From positions 1-51,931 of IMG/VR virus record IMGVR_UViG_3300044629_000661: a DNA stretch of 51,931 bases. One strand, given 5' to 3'. The translations under genes were made by a program, and so were the position numbers. This DNA is from a virus. The notes under the pieces were generated by a model. That model made no database searches. It saw only the letters and a list, made by a program, of their open reading frames with translations, and was not told where the DNA came from. Below are positions 1 through 7,738 of the stretch, one piece after another. Each line of letters starts with the position of its first letter. Within the stretch, counting starts at the first letter, position 1.

Positions 1-79
1 CTAAATATCTGCTAAAATACTGGCATATGACATAGAGGTGGCTGCTTTCTTATAGCGCCCCTCGCGAATTGTCTCCGGA

Positions 80-139
80 CCCAGCCCCCCACGCACGCGA
101 CGAACACCCGTGTGCGTGGGTGCGGCTGGGTTTTCTTTT
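80..139 (+). terminator. Strong intrinsic terminator with nested stem
   Basis: The outer stem CCCAGCC (80-86) pairs with GGCTGGG (124-130). The inner stem CCCACGCAC (88-96) pairs perfectly with GTGCGTGGG (112-120). A T-rich tail (131-139) follows directly. This is a classic rho-independent terminator and should end a transcription unit entering from the left of the window. It isolates the small secreted-protein gene that follows. Confidence 0.9.
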
Positions 140-147
140 GCTATCAG
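131..147 (+). repeat. 17-bp direct repeat, copy 1
   Basis: TTTTCTTTTGCTATCAG occurs here, directly after a terminator stem, and again at 703-719, also directly after a terminator stem. The two copies bracket the small secreted-protein gene. Both are followed by AT-rich promoter-like sequence. Confidence 0.85.
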
Positions 148-178
148 GGCTAAATAGCTAAATATCGGCCCTATACCC

Positions 179-194
179 GGCATATGAAATAAGG
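179..194 (+). promoter_or_regulatory. Repeated GGCATATGA box in leader region
   Basis: GGCATATGAAATAAGG here closely matches GGCATATGACATAGAGG at 22-38. Each copy lies a short distance after AT-rich CTAAATA sequence. The repeat could be a promoter or regulator site, or a leader element. There is no direct evidence for which, and no good -35/-10 pair is visible. Confidence 0.35.
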
Positions 195-275
195 AAGATT
201 ATGGTGTTCCCCGGCATACGTCGGGCCGTATTCTTCCCCGGGTTAATGGCACCCAAAGCTATAGGAGTTCTTACC

Positions 276-647
276 ATGTCCAAGTTCATCTACTGCGTCG
301 CCGTCCTGTTCTGCCTGTGCTCCGTGGTGCGTGCCGCTGAGCCGGTGAACGTCGAGCAGGCGGCGCAGGAGGCCGGCGAGAAGGCGGCCCAGTCGGTGCG
401 GGACGCCCAGGCCAAGGCCCAGCAGAGGGCCGCCGATGCTGCCCGCCGCGCCAGCCGGACCTGGACTGAGTGCGCCAAGGAGAACGGCTCCTATGCGTAC
501 TCGGTCGGCAAGTACGGCGTCATGATGGCCGGTGCCGGTGTGGCGAACGCGGACGGCTATGTGGCCGCCGCTGTCGCGATCCCCAGCACCTACGTCGGCA
601 CCCAGGCGTTTGGTCTGGGCGCATCGATGAGCGCCGCGGCCAAGTAG
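276..647 (+). CDS. Small secreted Ala-rich protein (moron-like)
   Basis: Encodes 123 residues. The start at 276 is chosen because AGGAG (263-267) lies 8 bases upstream and the N-terminus MSKFIYCVAVLFCLCSVVRA is a clear signal peptide. The mature part begins AEPV, then has an Ala/Gln/Arg-rich helical stretch (about residues 30-65) and a Gly/Ala-rich C-terminal half. No family is recognised. Codon use is unlike most of the window: in the first 61 codons only four end in A or T. With its own upstream leader and flanking terminators it looks like an independently acquired, separately transcribed cargo gene. An in-frame extension upstream to 201 is possible but lacks a better ribosome site. Confidence 0.75.
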   Translation: MSKFIYCVAVLFCLCSVVRAAEPVNVEQAAQEAGEKAAQSVRDAQAKAQQRAADAARRASRTWTECAKENGSYAYSVGKYGVMMAGAGVANADGYVAAAVAIPSTYVGTQAFGLGASMSAAAK

Positions 648-680
648 TCCGCCCCACCGATAGGGTCATCATGGAAAGAA

Positions 681-711
681 GCGCACGGGGAAACCTGTGC
701 GCTTTTCTTTT
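681..711 (+). terminator. Intrinsic terminator after secreted-protein gene
   Basis: GCGCACGGG (681-689) pairs with CCTGTGCGC (694-702), with one G-T pair and a GAAA tetraloop-like turn. TTTTCTTTT follows. It lies 34 bp after the stop of the small secreted-protein gene and closes that unit. Confidence 0.88.
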
Positions 712-719
712 GCTATCAG
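703..719 (+). repeat. 17-bp direct repeat, copy 2
   Basis: Exact second copy of TTTTCTTTTGCTATCAG (first at 131-147). It overlaps the terminator T-run and leads into the promoter of the next gene. Confidence 0.85.
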
Positions 720-738
720 CGCTTTATAGGCTTTCGGC

Positions 739-744
739 TATAAT
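739..744 (+). promoter_or_regulatory. TATAAT -10 box
   Basis: A consensus TATAAT within GGCTATAAT sits 23 bp before the ATG at 767 and just after a terminator. The same nine bases occur upstream of the gene at 10204. No convincing -35 at 16-18 bp is present, so recognition may depend on an activator or on the phage polymerase. Confidence 0.5.
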
Positions 745-766
745 CTGCTTAACTCTCAAAGGCGCT

Positions 767-1744
767 ATGTCTATGCCAAAAACACTGCCATATTTATTCG
801 GCGAAAAGCTGGCGCAAGAAACCAGCCCCGGTATGTCCGCGCCAAAACCCCCTGCGCCCAAGCTAGCGCCGTCTGCGCAATACAAGGCACAGCAGTCGTC
901 TCTTTTGGGGCGCACGCAAAATGCTCTTGGTTCGGCAGGCAATGCGGTGACCAATAAAGCCCGGCAGTTTGGCGCTAATGCCGCGGGCCTGTATAACGCC
1001 ACGCTCGCCCCGACGGTAAATACAGTCGCGCAGAATTCGCTCTCCGCCGCGGCAAATACGCTGCGGCCTATCGGAGCTGCCTATGAGCGCAATTTTTCTC
1101 CAGGGGCTCGGCAGTTGTTTAATGACATGTCGGCGAACTCTTCCCGGACAGCCACAGGAATGATTAACACACTGGCCGGCGGAGTGGGCACTGTCGGCAC
1201 GGGTGCAATTGCTGGCGCGACAAATGCCTGGAATGCGGTCACGCCAAAGAGCATGAATACTTCGCAGGGCTGGGCTCAGGGCGCGAACGACGCATTAAAT
1301 CGCTCTGTGAATCTTGTGAATAACGGTGTGCGGGATACCATTGGGAGCCTAGGCGGCGACCAGGATTACAACACCCAGCATTCGTGGAATCAAATCGAGC
1401 AGGGCTATAACGACCCGAGTGTCGATCCTACGACCAGGGCTATTTCGGCGACTGGTGCGTGGACTGGTTCGATTGCTGGAAACAGTGCAATTGCGCTTGC
1501 GAATCCTGGACAAATGGCTGCGCGTTTATTTCCGGCTGGTGCTAATGCCTCGCGGACGGCTCAGAATCTCACGCGTGCCGGCAGACTGGCTAACACAGCG
1601 GATACGGCGTCTGGATTCGGAGAGCTTACAAATGCCGTCGGGAATGTGGGCGTAGGTGTAAATAACGCAATGACCGCGAATGAGCAGGCCGGCGCAGAAA
1701 TGCCCGAAGAGCTGCCACCGCCTGAAACGCTCGTGGCGCGGTAG
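767..1744 (+). CDS. Ala/Asn-rich virion-like protein with N-terminal FGEKLA motif
   Basis: Encodes 325 residues. ATG at 767 (MSMPKT) follows AAAGG; ATG at 773 is an alternative start. The N-terminus carries FGEKLAQE (F11), a short motif that recurs in several otherwise unrelated proteins of this window. The rest is low-complexity Ala/Asn/Gly/Thr-rich sequence with repeated helix-like segments and little charge, and it ends Pro/Glu-rich (EELPPPETLVAR). No enzymatic motif is seen. The composition resembles internal virion or tail-associated proteins of large phages. Its stop lies 12 bp from the end of the convergent sulfotransferase-like gene, leaving no room for a separate terminator. Function is unknown. 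Confidence 0.75.
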   Translation: MSMPKTLPYLFGEKLAQETSPGMSAPKPPAPKLAPSAQYKAQQSSLLGRTQNALGSAGNAVTNKARQFGANAAGLYNATLAPTVNTVAQNSLSAAANTLRPIGAAYERNFSPGARQLFNDMSANSSRTATGMINTLAGGVGTVGTGAIAGATNAWNAVTPKSMNTSQGWAQGANDALNRSVNLVNNGVRDTIGSLGGDQDYNTQHSWNQIEQGYNDPSVDPTTRAISATGAWTGSIAGNSAIALANPGQMAARLFPAGANASRTAQNLTRAGRLANTADTASGFGELTNAVGNVGVGVNNAMTANEQAGAEMPEELPPPETLVAR

Positions 1745-1756
1745 GCTCCGCCCGCG

Positions 1757-2371
1757 CTAGCTTTTTGGATTGAAGTCCAGATCGACATTGGTCTGCTTCA
1801 CAATCGGTTCAGCCGCGCAGAACTCCTCGAGAATCTTCTGATCCTTAGTGTGATCTGCCTCGGGAAGCAGATGCCGGAAAACAGGGAGAAATTTCTCGGG
1901 CCTGGCCAGCCACGAATCGTACTCTAGTTTGAAGACATTCTCGTTGGCGCACATAACCCATTTTTTAATGAAGCCCAGATAGTACTGGTCTCTGGTTTTC
2001 CCATCCCGCCAATCTTTTTCCATGAATGCAATCAGGGCGGCTTTTTTCTCGGGGTAGTCGTAATTGGCTGTGCCGGGATTGTGTTTCAGCCCCCAGTTGA
2101 GTTCAATGTCGAATCTGAACCAGGCGTCGAGTTGTGCTATCATATTACTGCGGTACAAAACAAGGTATTTATCTGTGGGCTTGATCGGCAGCTGCAAATC
2201 CAGGTCGTGGTTCTTTTGAAAAAGCCAGCCTGCGGCGCACGGGATTTGGTTGCAGTGAGAATAGAGGCCACAATAGGAGAATTCGATTCCCTGGTTCTCG
2301 CAATAAAAGCGCAGCAGTCTCGTCACAAGATGCTGGCCGCTTCTTGGAAATGAAACTAGATTCAGTTGCAT
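1757..2371 (-). CDS. Sulfotransferase-like protein
   Basis: Encodes 204 residues on the minus strand, the only convincing minus-strand gene here. The N-terminus MQLNLVSFPRSGQHLVTRLL matches the 5'-phosphosulfate-binding loop of PAPS-dependent sulfotransferases (SFPRSG followed by a helix). A later stretch around YRSNMIAQLDAWFRFD (about residues 73-88) is placed like the 3'-phosphate-binding Arg/Ser region. Sulfotransferases move sulfate from PAPS to a sugar or other hydroxyl or amine. With the many glycosyl- and methyltransferases in the window, glycan sulfation is the likeliest role, but that is inference. The length is short for the family (usually 250-300 residues), so this may be a minimal form. 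Confidence 0.7.
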   Translation of the reverse strand: MQLNLVSFPRSGQHLVTRLLRFYCENQGIEFSYCGLYSHCNQIPCAAGWLFQKNHDLDLQLPIKPTDKYLVLYRSNMIAQLDAWFRFDIELNWGLKHNPGTANYDYPEKKAALIAFMEKDWRDGKTRDQYYLGFIKKWVMCANENVFKLEYDSWLARPEKFLPVFRHLLPEADHTKDQKILEEFCAAEPIVKQTNVDLDFNPKS

Positions 2372-2442
2372 AAATCACTAAGCTCTTTTGCAACGGGTGG
2401 GTTAGCAAAGGAAACAAACAATAGGGTAAAAGGAACTATAGC

Positions 2443-2985
2443 ATGAACGCGAATCAATCAGGCAAAGACGCTTTAAATCGGCTGATAAAGCAGTCTGCCG
2501 GCGTAGGCGGATTTGGCAAAATGGTGGGCAATACTGTCGGTGCCGCGGCTAGCTCTGTAAAGAAACCAACTGTTGTAGTCGGTAGGCAATTGCCGCCTCC
2601 GAAGATGCCCCCGCCCCCGCCCAAGCCGCCGGCCCGCGGTGGCATGGGTCAGGGTACGTTCGACGGCACTCCGCGTAATGGCGCCGGGCAGCCGATTCCC
2701 ACCGGTCCAGCGCCTGTACCTCCCGCGCCCCGCCCGGCGGCTGAGATAAAAAAACTCGATGATGCCATGCACAACGCTGAACTGCGCCGCGCTGCCGCGA
2801 ATCCCGTTCCGCTTCCTGATTCGCCTCCGGGCAAGCCACCGGTTGAACTGACACCTGAACAAATCAAATGGCATGTACCGGCCGCTCGAGAGCCCGGTTG
2901 GCAAATTCCCGGATTGCGCAAAGAAAGCTCGGCTAAATTGTTCGGCGCCAAGATCGCTGCGGCAATCATGTTTGGTCGGCAATAA
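2443..2985 (+). CDS. Pro-rich virion-like protein with C-terminal FGAKIA motif
   Basis: Encodes 180 residues. The ATG is preceded by AAAAGGA (2429-2435). After a short Gly/Lys-rich N-terminus comes a long Pro-rich linker (about residues 48-90), a charged helical patch (KKLDDAMHNAELRRAAAN), a second Pro-rich stretch, and a C-terminal SAKLFGAKIAAAI (F167). That tail resembles the FGEKLA motif at the N-terminus of the gene at 767. The gene is divergent from the sulfotransferase-like gene across a 71-bp gap that must hold both promoters, though no clear consensus is visible there. A structural or scaffold-like role is possible; no family is recognised. Confidence 0.7.
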   Translation: MNANQSGKDALNRLIKQSAGVGGFGKMVGNTVGAAASSVKKPTVVVGRQLPPPKMPPPPPKPPARGGMGQGTFDGTPRNGAGQPIPTGPAPVPPAPRPAAEIKKLDDAMHNAELRRAAANPVPLPDSPPGKPPVELTPEQIKWHVPAAREPGWQIPGLRKESSAKLFGAKIAAAIMFGRQ

Positions 2986-3026
2986 AATCAGTATTTGCTA
3001 GCGTTTATTCAGAGGTGCTTTATTCT

Positions 3027-3320
3027 ATGTCTGATTTGCCCATTCAGATATCCCGAGGCACAGGACGCGCGTGGCAATCGCACTTTGGCCCTGGCGCAAT
3101 CAAGCCAGATCAGGGCGCAGATCCTGTTGTTTTAGCGGATGATATCAAAAGCGCCATTGAGACCATTGGCCACACCAAGGTGAATAACTCCCCCGGCGCC
3201 TTGGATAATCTCACCAATGTAGCCATAATAGATCCACAGACGGGCGACGTTTTGCGCTACGAGAATAACAAATGGCGCAACACATCTGAGAAAATAATCA
3301 CAGATGGCGGAAATTTTTAG
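3027..3320 (+). CDS. Small tail-fibre-associated protein
   Basis: Encodes 97 residues. ATG at 3027 is preferred over 3015 because AGAGGTG (3011-3017) is correctly spaced. The C-terminal part contains DPQTGDVLRYENNKWRNTS, typical of short phage fibre segments in which a value is linked to N-K-W-x-N. It lies 9 bp ahead of the large fibre gene. It may be a fibre base or connector protein. The assignment rests on motif style and position only. Confidence 0.6.
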   Translation: MSDLPIQISRGTGRAWQSHFGPGAIKPDQGADPVVLADDIKSAIETIGHTKVNNSPGALDNLTNVAIIDPQTGDVLRYENNKWRNTSEKIITDGGNF

Positions 3321-3329
3321 GAGCTTTCA

Positions 3330-4880
3330 ATGGCCAATGTTATTCGCATAAAACGGACTACGACGTCGAGTCGCCCGGACAGCCTGGCCAACGCTGAGCT
3401 GGCGTTTATCGAAGGCAGCCAGAAGCTGGTGTACGGGACGGGAACTGGCGGGGCTGGCGGTTCTGCGACCAGTATTATCGACATCGGTGGCGTTGGCGCA
3501 TTTCTAGGCCTGAGCAACAGCCTCACGCAGACAGCCGCGGGGACATACACATTCTCCGGCACCGTGTCGTTTTCTGGCTCGCCAACAGCCGCGACACCCG
3601 ACAGCTCTGACAGCTCCACGAAGGTTGCGACCACGGCGTATGTAAAGGCTCAAGGGTATCTGACGTCTGAGACATATCTTGGCACGGTCACAAGCGTCGC
3701 TATTTCACTTCCCGGTATTTTCTCTGTCTCTGGCTCGCCGATTACGAGCTCGGGCACGCTCTCGGCCAGCTTGGTATCCCAGACAGCGAATTACGTCTGG
3801 GCTGGTCCGACAACTGGTTCGTCTGCTGCCCCTACGTTCCGCGCTCTTGTAGCCGGCGATATTCCCACGCTCACAGCCAGCAAGATCTCCGATTTTGCTA
3901 CGACAGCGCAGGGATACCGTTTAGATCAGTTTGCCGTGCCCACAGCTGACGTCTCTTTGAATAGCCAGAAGATCACAAATCTGGCGGATCCTGTGAGCGC
4001 CCAAGACGCAGCCACCAAGGCGTATGTAGATGCCGCGCGTTCTGGCCTGGACGTAAAAGCCAGCGTTCGGGCAGCCACAACGGCGAATATTACGCTCTCC
4101 GGTACGCAGACAATTGACGGCGTGAGCCTGAATGTGGGCGACAGGGTGCTTGTTAAGAACCAGAGCGCATCCAGCCAAAACGGTATTTACGTCGTAGCGG
4201 CCGGAAGCTGGGCGCGCGCTACAGACGCGGACTCTGACGCCGAAGTCACGCCGGGCATGTTTGCGTTTATCGAAGAAGGCACGGCGAACGGCGATTCGGG
4301 TTGGGTGCTTTCTACGAATTCCCCGACAACGCTGGGCACGACTGCTTTAACGTTTGCCCAGTTTAGCGGAACGGGCCAGATCACAGCCGGCGACGGTTTA
4401 ACCAAGACGAGCAATACGCTGGATATCGTCACGGCCAGCTCGAGCCGGATTGTAGTCAACGCCGACAGCATTGACTTGGCTAGCAATGTGATTTCAGCCA
4501 CTGGCACCTATCAGTCTGTCACGGTGGATACCTATGGCCGCGTCACAGCTGGCACGAATCCCGCAACGCTTTCGGGCTACGGGATTACAGACGCGCAGAG
4601 CCAGATTTCGGCTACGGGAATTCTGAAAGGCGCGGGCTCTGGTTCGGTATCTGCCGCAACAGCCGGGACAGATTACCAGGCAGCGATTAGCGCGACCGGT
4701 GTTCTTAAGGGCACTGGCGGCGGGAGCGTTTCTGCGGCCACGGCGGGCACTGATTATCAAGCCGCGATCACAGCCACTGGATTGCTTAAAGGCGCCGGGA
4801 GCGGAAGTGTATCAGCTGCCGTTGCTGGGACTGATTATCTTTCGCCCAGCTCGGATATAGACGGCGGCAGCTACCCGTGA
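3330..4880 (+). CDS. Large tail-fibre protein
   Basis: Encodes 516 residues after TAGGAGC. The N-terminus (MANVIRIKRTTTSSRPDSLA, then NAELAFIEGSQKLVYGTG) is the short repeat type found at the base of phage fibres. Further on are two KAYV segments (TTAYVKAQGYL, ATKAYVDAA), and a domain with VLVKNQSASSQNGIY near the middle, known from many phage fibre and collar proteins. The C-terminus contains three tandem 27-residue repeats (ATG-x-LKG-x-G-x-GSVSAA). The protein ends with no chaperone-like domain. It is expected to form a trimeric receptor-binding or adaptor fibre. It opens a run of closely packed fibre genes. Confidence 0.85.
   Translation: MANVIRIKRTTTSSRPDSLANAELAFIEGSQKLVYGTGTGGAGGSATSIIDIGGVGAFLGLSNSLTQTAAGTYTFSGTVSFSGSPTAATPDSSDSSTKVATTAYVKAQGYLTSETYLGTVTSVAISLPGIFSVSGSPITSSGTLSASLVSQTANYVWAGPTTGSSAAPTFRALVAGDIPTLTASKISDFATTAQGYRLDQFAVPTADVSLNSQKITNLADPVSAQDAATKAYVDAARSGLDVKASVRAATTANITLSGTQTIDGVSLNVGDRVLVKNQSASSQNGIYVVAAGSWARATDADSDAEVTPGMFAFIEEGTANGDSGWVLSTNSPTTLGTTALTFAQFSGTGQITAGDGLTKTSNTLDIVTASSSRIVVNADSIDLASNVISATGTYQSVTVDTYGRVTAGTNPATLSGYGITDAQSQISATGILKGAGSGSVSAATAGTDYQAAISATGVLKGTGGGSVSAATAGTDYQAAITATGLLKGAGSGSVSAAVAGTDYLSPSSDIDGGSYP
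4605..4847 (+). repeat. Three tandem 81-bp coding repeats in fibre gene
   Basis: Units start at 4605, 4686 and 4767. Each encodes a 27-residue unit beginning I-[ST]-ATG-x-LKG and ending GTDY. The units are diverged at the DNA level but nearly constant in protein, which argues for selection on a repeated structural element, probably a fibre shaft or stalk. Confidence 0.85.
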
Positions 4881-4894
4881 CATAATCGGCCGTT

Positions 4895-5833
4895 ATGCCA
4901 CGCACGAATAAAATACTCATTCGTTCCGGGACGGTTGCACCCACGGCGAGTGATTTCGCTGTAGGTGAGCCGGCGTTTGATAAAAGCGCGGGTAAGTTCT
5001 ACGTTAAAAACGCCGCCGGGACGATGACTGAAATCGGCGCTGGGGGTGGTGGCGGGAGCGGAATCTCCGACCCGTACGACCTTGGCACTTATCCGTTGAT
5101 TACGATTACGGGCCAGCCGGCCGCCACGTCCGTTTCTTCTGGTAGTACAGCTACGTTTTCTGTGACGGCTGCGGCAACAAGCCCGACGGCGACAATTTCG
5201 TATCAGTGGCAGTCCAGTACAGATAACTCCACGTGGTCGAATGTCAGCGGCGCAACATCGTCTACGCTGACATTAACAAATGTGCAGGTAGCGTCTAGTG
5301 GGACGTATTATCGGTGTGCGTTGACGGCAAACTTGTCAAATATTAATTCGTCGTCCGCGCAAATCACGGTTATTGCGCCTACGGCAGCACCAACTCCCAC
5401 GCCTACAGCGACGCCCACACCAGCGCCGCCTACCGCTACACCTACGCCTACACCTACACCTACCGCTACACCTACGCCTACACCTACACCTACAGCTACA
5501 CCTACGCCAACGCCTACAGCTACACCTACTCCAAGCGGCGGAGGCGTGGCGGGATTTGCGGTGAGCGGCGCGGGCACTGCCGCCGCAAACGGCACGTACT
5601 GCGAGAGCGGAACGCTCAACGGGCGACCGAGATATGTCAAGGGCAGCTACACCATAGAGTATACGAGTGATTGGATCCTAAATGACGAGGGCAACGGCCC
5701 GAATTGGTTGATTCGCTCTAGTGGCACTGACTTGTATTACGCATCCGTGACTAACGCGACCCCGCCGCTGAGTGGCTGGGGGGTCTATTTTGGCGGCTCG
5801 CCCGCACCAACGCTATCCTCCACCACCTGTTGA
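4895..5833 (+). CDS. Tail-fibre/adhesin with Ig-like domain and Pro-Thr linker
   Basis: Encodes 312 residues in four parts. Residues 1-48 are a fibre-base repeat (MPRTNKILIRSG, AVGEPAFDKSAGKFYVKN). About residues 66-158 form an Ig-like domain (ATFSVTAAA, YQWQSSTDNSTW, SGTYYRCAL) ending in a beta-strand run. About residues 161-212 are an almost pure Pro-Thr/Ala linker. The C-terminal 100 residues form a compact, Cys-containing domain (GTYCESGTLNGRPRY to LSSTTC) that may be the receptor-contacting tip. Ig-like domains on phage surface proteins often bind glycans weakly. The gene starts 14 bp after the fibre gene and is followed at once by another fibre-base gene. Confidence 0.8.
   Translation: MPRTNKILIRSGTVAPTASDFAVGEPAFDKSAGKFYVKNAAGTMTEIGAGGGGGSGISDPYDLGTYPLITITGQPAATSVSSGSTATFSVTAAATSPTATISYQWQSSTDNSTWSNVSGATSSTLTLTNVQVASSGTYYRCALTANLSNINSSSAQITVIAPTAAPTPTPTATPTPAPPTATPTPTPTPTATPTPTPTPTATPTPTPTATPTPSGGGVAGFAVSGAGTAAANGTYCESGTLNGRPRYVKGSYTIEYTSDWILNDEGNGPNWLIRSSGTDLYYASVTNATPPLSGWGVYFGGSPAPTLSSTTC
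5429..5518 (+). repeat. 30-bp tandem repeat encoding Pro-Thr linker
   Basis: Two identical 30-bp units (5429-5458, 5459-5488) and a third diverged copy (5489-5518) lie in a longer Pro/Thr/Ala-coding stretch (about 5377-5532). Such DNA can expand or contract by slippage, which would change the linker length of the adhesin. Confidence 0.85.
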
Positions 5834-5841
5834 CAGAGATT

Positions 5842-6666
5842 ATGCCAAGCATTCAGCACAAGCGCGGTACTGCCGCAGCGCTCACCGCCGCGAACCCAAC
5901 GATTGCCAGCGGCGAGATCGTAGTCGAAACGGATACGTTGAGGCTCAAGGTTGGCGACGGCACCACCGCATGGACCTCGCTTTCGTATGCGACCCCGGCG
6001 GCCTCTCACACGCACACCGTCTCGCAGATAAGCGATTACGCGACTGAGGTTTACGAATACGCCACCGAGGCCAGTTTCCCGGCCACAGGCGCTGCAGCCA
6101 CGTTGTATATCGCCAAAGACTACGGGCGCATTTATCGTTGGGATACGTCCGTGTACGTTGAAATCGGCGCGCCGGCGTCGGGCTCCTCGCCGTCGAGGAC
6201 GCTTCAGTTATTCACGCCGCGAGACAATCAGCCCCCAGCAACTAACTTTGCGACTCTTGATACTCGCAACAGTATTCTCGTCCTTGAGTTCGATGCCAGC
6301 ACTGAAGAGAGCGCTTATTTTGCCGGCGTCATTAATGAGTCAATGACGCTGACGGGCGGCCTCACAGTCCGAATCTGGTGGATGGGCGACACTGCGACGA
6401 GCGGCAACGTCCGCTGGGGCGTGCAGTTTGAAAAAACCGGTACGGACGTGGATGCTGATTCGTTCGATACAAACGCCCAATCGACGAGCGCAGCGAACGG
6501 CACTAGCGGCATTGAGTCGGTGGCGTCTATCACCATCGCGACCATCGACTCGCTGGCGGCAGGCGACCGCTACAGACTGCGGGTCTACCGTGTTGCAGCC
6601 GACGCCACGAATGACACGATGACAGGCGATGCGCAGCTAGTGGCTGTAGAAGTGAGGGCAGCGTAA
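5842..6666 (+). CDS. Tail-fibre protein with hyaluronidase-type N-terminal repeat
   Basis: Encodes 274 residues from ATG 5842; a TTG at 5830 overlapping the previous stop is an alternative. MPSIQHKRGTAAAL, then ASGEIVVETDTLRLKVGDG with TTAWTSL is the widespread fibre-base repeat of phages (also seen in phage hyaluronidase-like fibres). The C-terminal half (about residues 130-274, from LFTPRDNQPPATNFATLDTR) is beta-rich with GDRYRLRVYR near the end, like a jelly-roll fibre head. Codons are more G/C-ending than in the upstream fibre genes. The ATG of the next gene overlaps the TAA stop by one base, so translation is coupled. Confidence 0.8.
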   Translation: MPSIQHKRGTAAALTAANPTIASGEIVVETDTLRLKVGDGTTAWTSLSYATPAASHTHTVSQISDYATEVYEYATEASFPATGAAATLYIAKDYGRIYRWDTSVYVEIGAPASGSSPSRTLQLFTPRDNQPPATNFATLDTRNSILVLEFDASTEESAYFAGVINESMTLTGGLTVRIWWMGDTATSGNVRWGVQFEKTGTDVDADSFDTNAQSTSAANGTSGIESVASITIATIDSLAAGDRYRLRVYRVAADATNDTMTGDAQLVAVEVRAA

Positions 6667-7310
6667 TGGCCCGTAACTTCAACGGCACCAATCAATATCT
6701 GCACGCCTCCTCCGCGCCTGCGACCGGATTTCCGATGACGCTCGCTGCGTGGTGCAGGCCGACATCCATGACAGGGACGCGAACGATAATCGCTTTAGGG
6801 CAGGCGCCGGCGTTAACGAGACACAGAAATCAGATTGTGATGCTGTCGACCGGCGCATTCCGGCTCGGCACTATCACGTCGTCGCAGTCGCCAGCCGAAA
6901 CCACAGCGACCTCGGCTAACAATCAGTGGGTCCACGCGGCTGGGGTTGTGACATCGCTCAGTTCGCGAACCATCTTTATGAACGGCGGAAATGCTGTCAC
7001 CAGCACGGGCTCCATTGGCGCGTACAACACGTTCACCGAAATGGGCATCGGAGCGCAGCAAGGCTCCGGCGGCGGCGCCTACGAAAACTTTTGGGCAGGC
7101 GATCTGGCGGAGGTCGGCGTGTGGAATGTTGCCCTTACAGCCGACGAGGTTGCCAGCCTCGGCAAAGGCGTGACGTGCGACCAAGTGCGCCCGCAGTCGC
7201 TCGTTTTTTACGCGCCGCTGATCCGAAACATCGGCGACATGGCGCGGGGCATCGCGCTCACCAACGTCAACGCGGCCACCGTATCCGATCACCCGAGGGT
7301 CTACGCATGA
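6666..7310 (+). CDS. LamG/concanavalin-like fibre protein
   Basis: Encodes 214 residues. The sequence begins MARNFNGTNQYLHASSAPAT and continues with MTLAAWCRP, FRLGT, NNQWVHAAGVV and FMNGG, then a LAEVGVWN-VALTADEV strand. This is the pattern of LamG/concanavalin-A-like lectin domains in phage and secreted bacterial proteins. A single domain fills the protein. It likely forms a sugar-binding fibre component. Start and stop overlap neighbours on both sides (TAATG upstream, ATGA downstream), placing it in a tightly coupled fibre operon. Confidence 0.8.
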   Translation: MARNFNGTNQYLHASSAPATGFPMTLAAWCRPTSMTGTRTIIALGQAPALTRHRNQIVMLSTGAFRLGTITSSQSPAETTATSANNQWVHAAGVVTSLSSRTIFMNGGNAVTSTGSIGAYNTFTEMGIGAQQGSGGGAYENFWAGDLAEVGVWNVALTADEVASLGKGVTCDQVRPQSLVFYAPLIRNIGDMARGIALTNVNAATVSDHPRVYA

Positions 7311-7723
7311 GCTTGTACATCGGCACGGACGGCGAAATCCGAGACTTGCCCGACGACCTCGTATCCGCATGGGCGGCCGCCGGCAATCCCAAGTCCGCCG
7401 CGTGGACGCTGCTACCTGCGCGGCCCTCGGACGCCCACCAGTGGATTGGCGGCGAGTGGTCGTTGCCGACACAGCCTGTACCTGAGTCGGTGACGGCACG
7501 GCAGATTCGCCTATATCTGGTCAGGCACGGGATTCAGCTCTCTCAGGTCGAAGCAGCCATCGAAGCGATCCAAGACCCGCAAACCCGCGAGGAGTGCAGG
7601 GTGGAGTGGCATCACGCTCCGTATGTGGATCGGACTCATCCGATGCTTATCCCCATTGCTGCGGTACTGGGGCTGTCAGAGGCGCAGGTGGACGATGCGT
7701 TTCGTGAGGCGGCGGCGATCTAG
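7307..7723 (+). CDS. Fibre-assembly-like protein, paralog 1
   Basis: Encodes 138 residues from ATG 7307, which overlaps the previous stop. The N-terminal 55 residues hold W-rich segments (SAAWTLLPARPSDAHQWIGG). The C-terminal 80 residues (VTARQIRLYLVRHGI, then VEAAIEAI, REECRVEWHHAPYVDRTHP and LGLSEAQVDDAFREAA) match a domain often encoded beside fibre genes in proteobacterial phages, related in style to Tfa fibre-assembly chaperones. The same domain ends the protein at 9597-10100. The two genes close successive fibre sub-operons, suggesting that each fibre type has its own chaperone. Confidence 0.7.
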   Translation: MSLYIGTDGEIRDLPDDLVSAWAAAGNPKSAAWTLLPARPSDAHQWIGGEWSLPTQPVPESVTARQIRLYLVRHGIQLSQVEAAIEAIQDPQTREECRVEWHHAPYVDRTHPMLIPIAAVLGLSEAQVDDAFREAAAI

Positions 7724-7738
7724 GATATAGGTAAACTA

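Noticed and set aside
1-183. Minus-strand ORF at left edge
   Set aside because: It crosses the strong terminator and promoter-like AT-rich DNA and its protein has no natural composition.
5429-5518. CRISPR-like repeat array
   Set aside because: Tandem units without spacers, inside a coding Pro-Thr linker.
5308-5640. Minus-strand Val/Gly-rich ORF opposite the Pro-Thr linker
   Set aside because: It is the mirror of the 30-bp coding repeat and has no gene-like context.
6813-7499. Long minus-strand ORF in fibre region
   Set aside because: It lies opposite two well-supported fibre genes and is caused by their high GC3.
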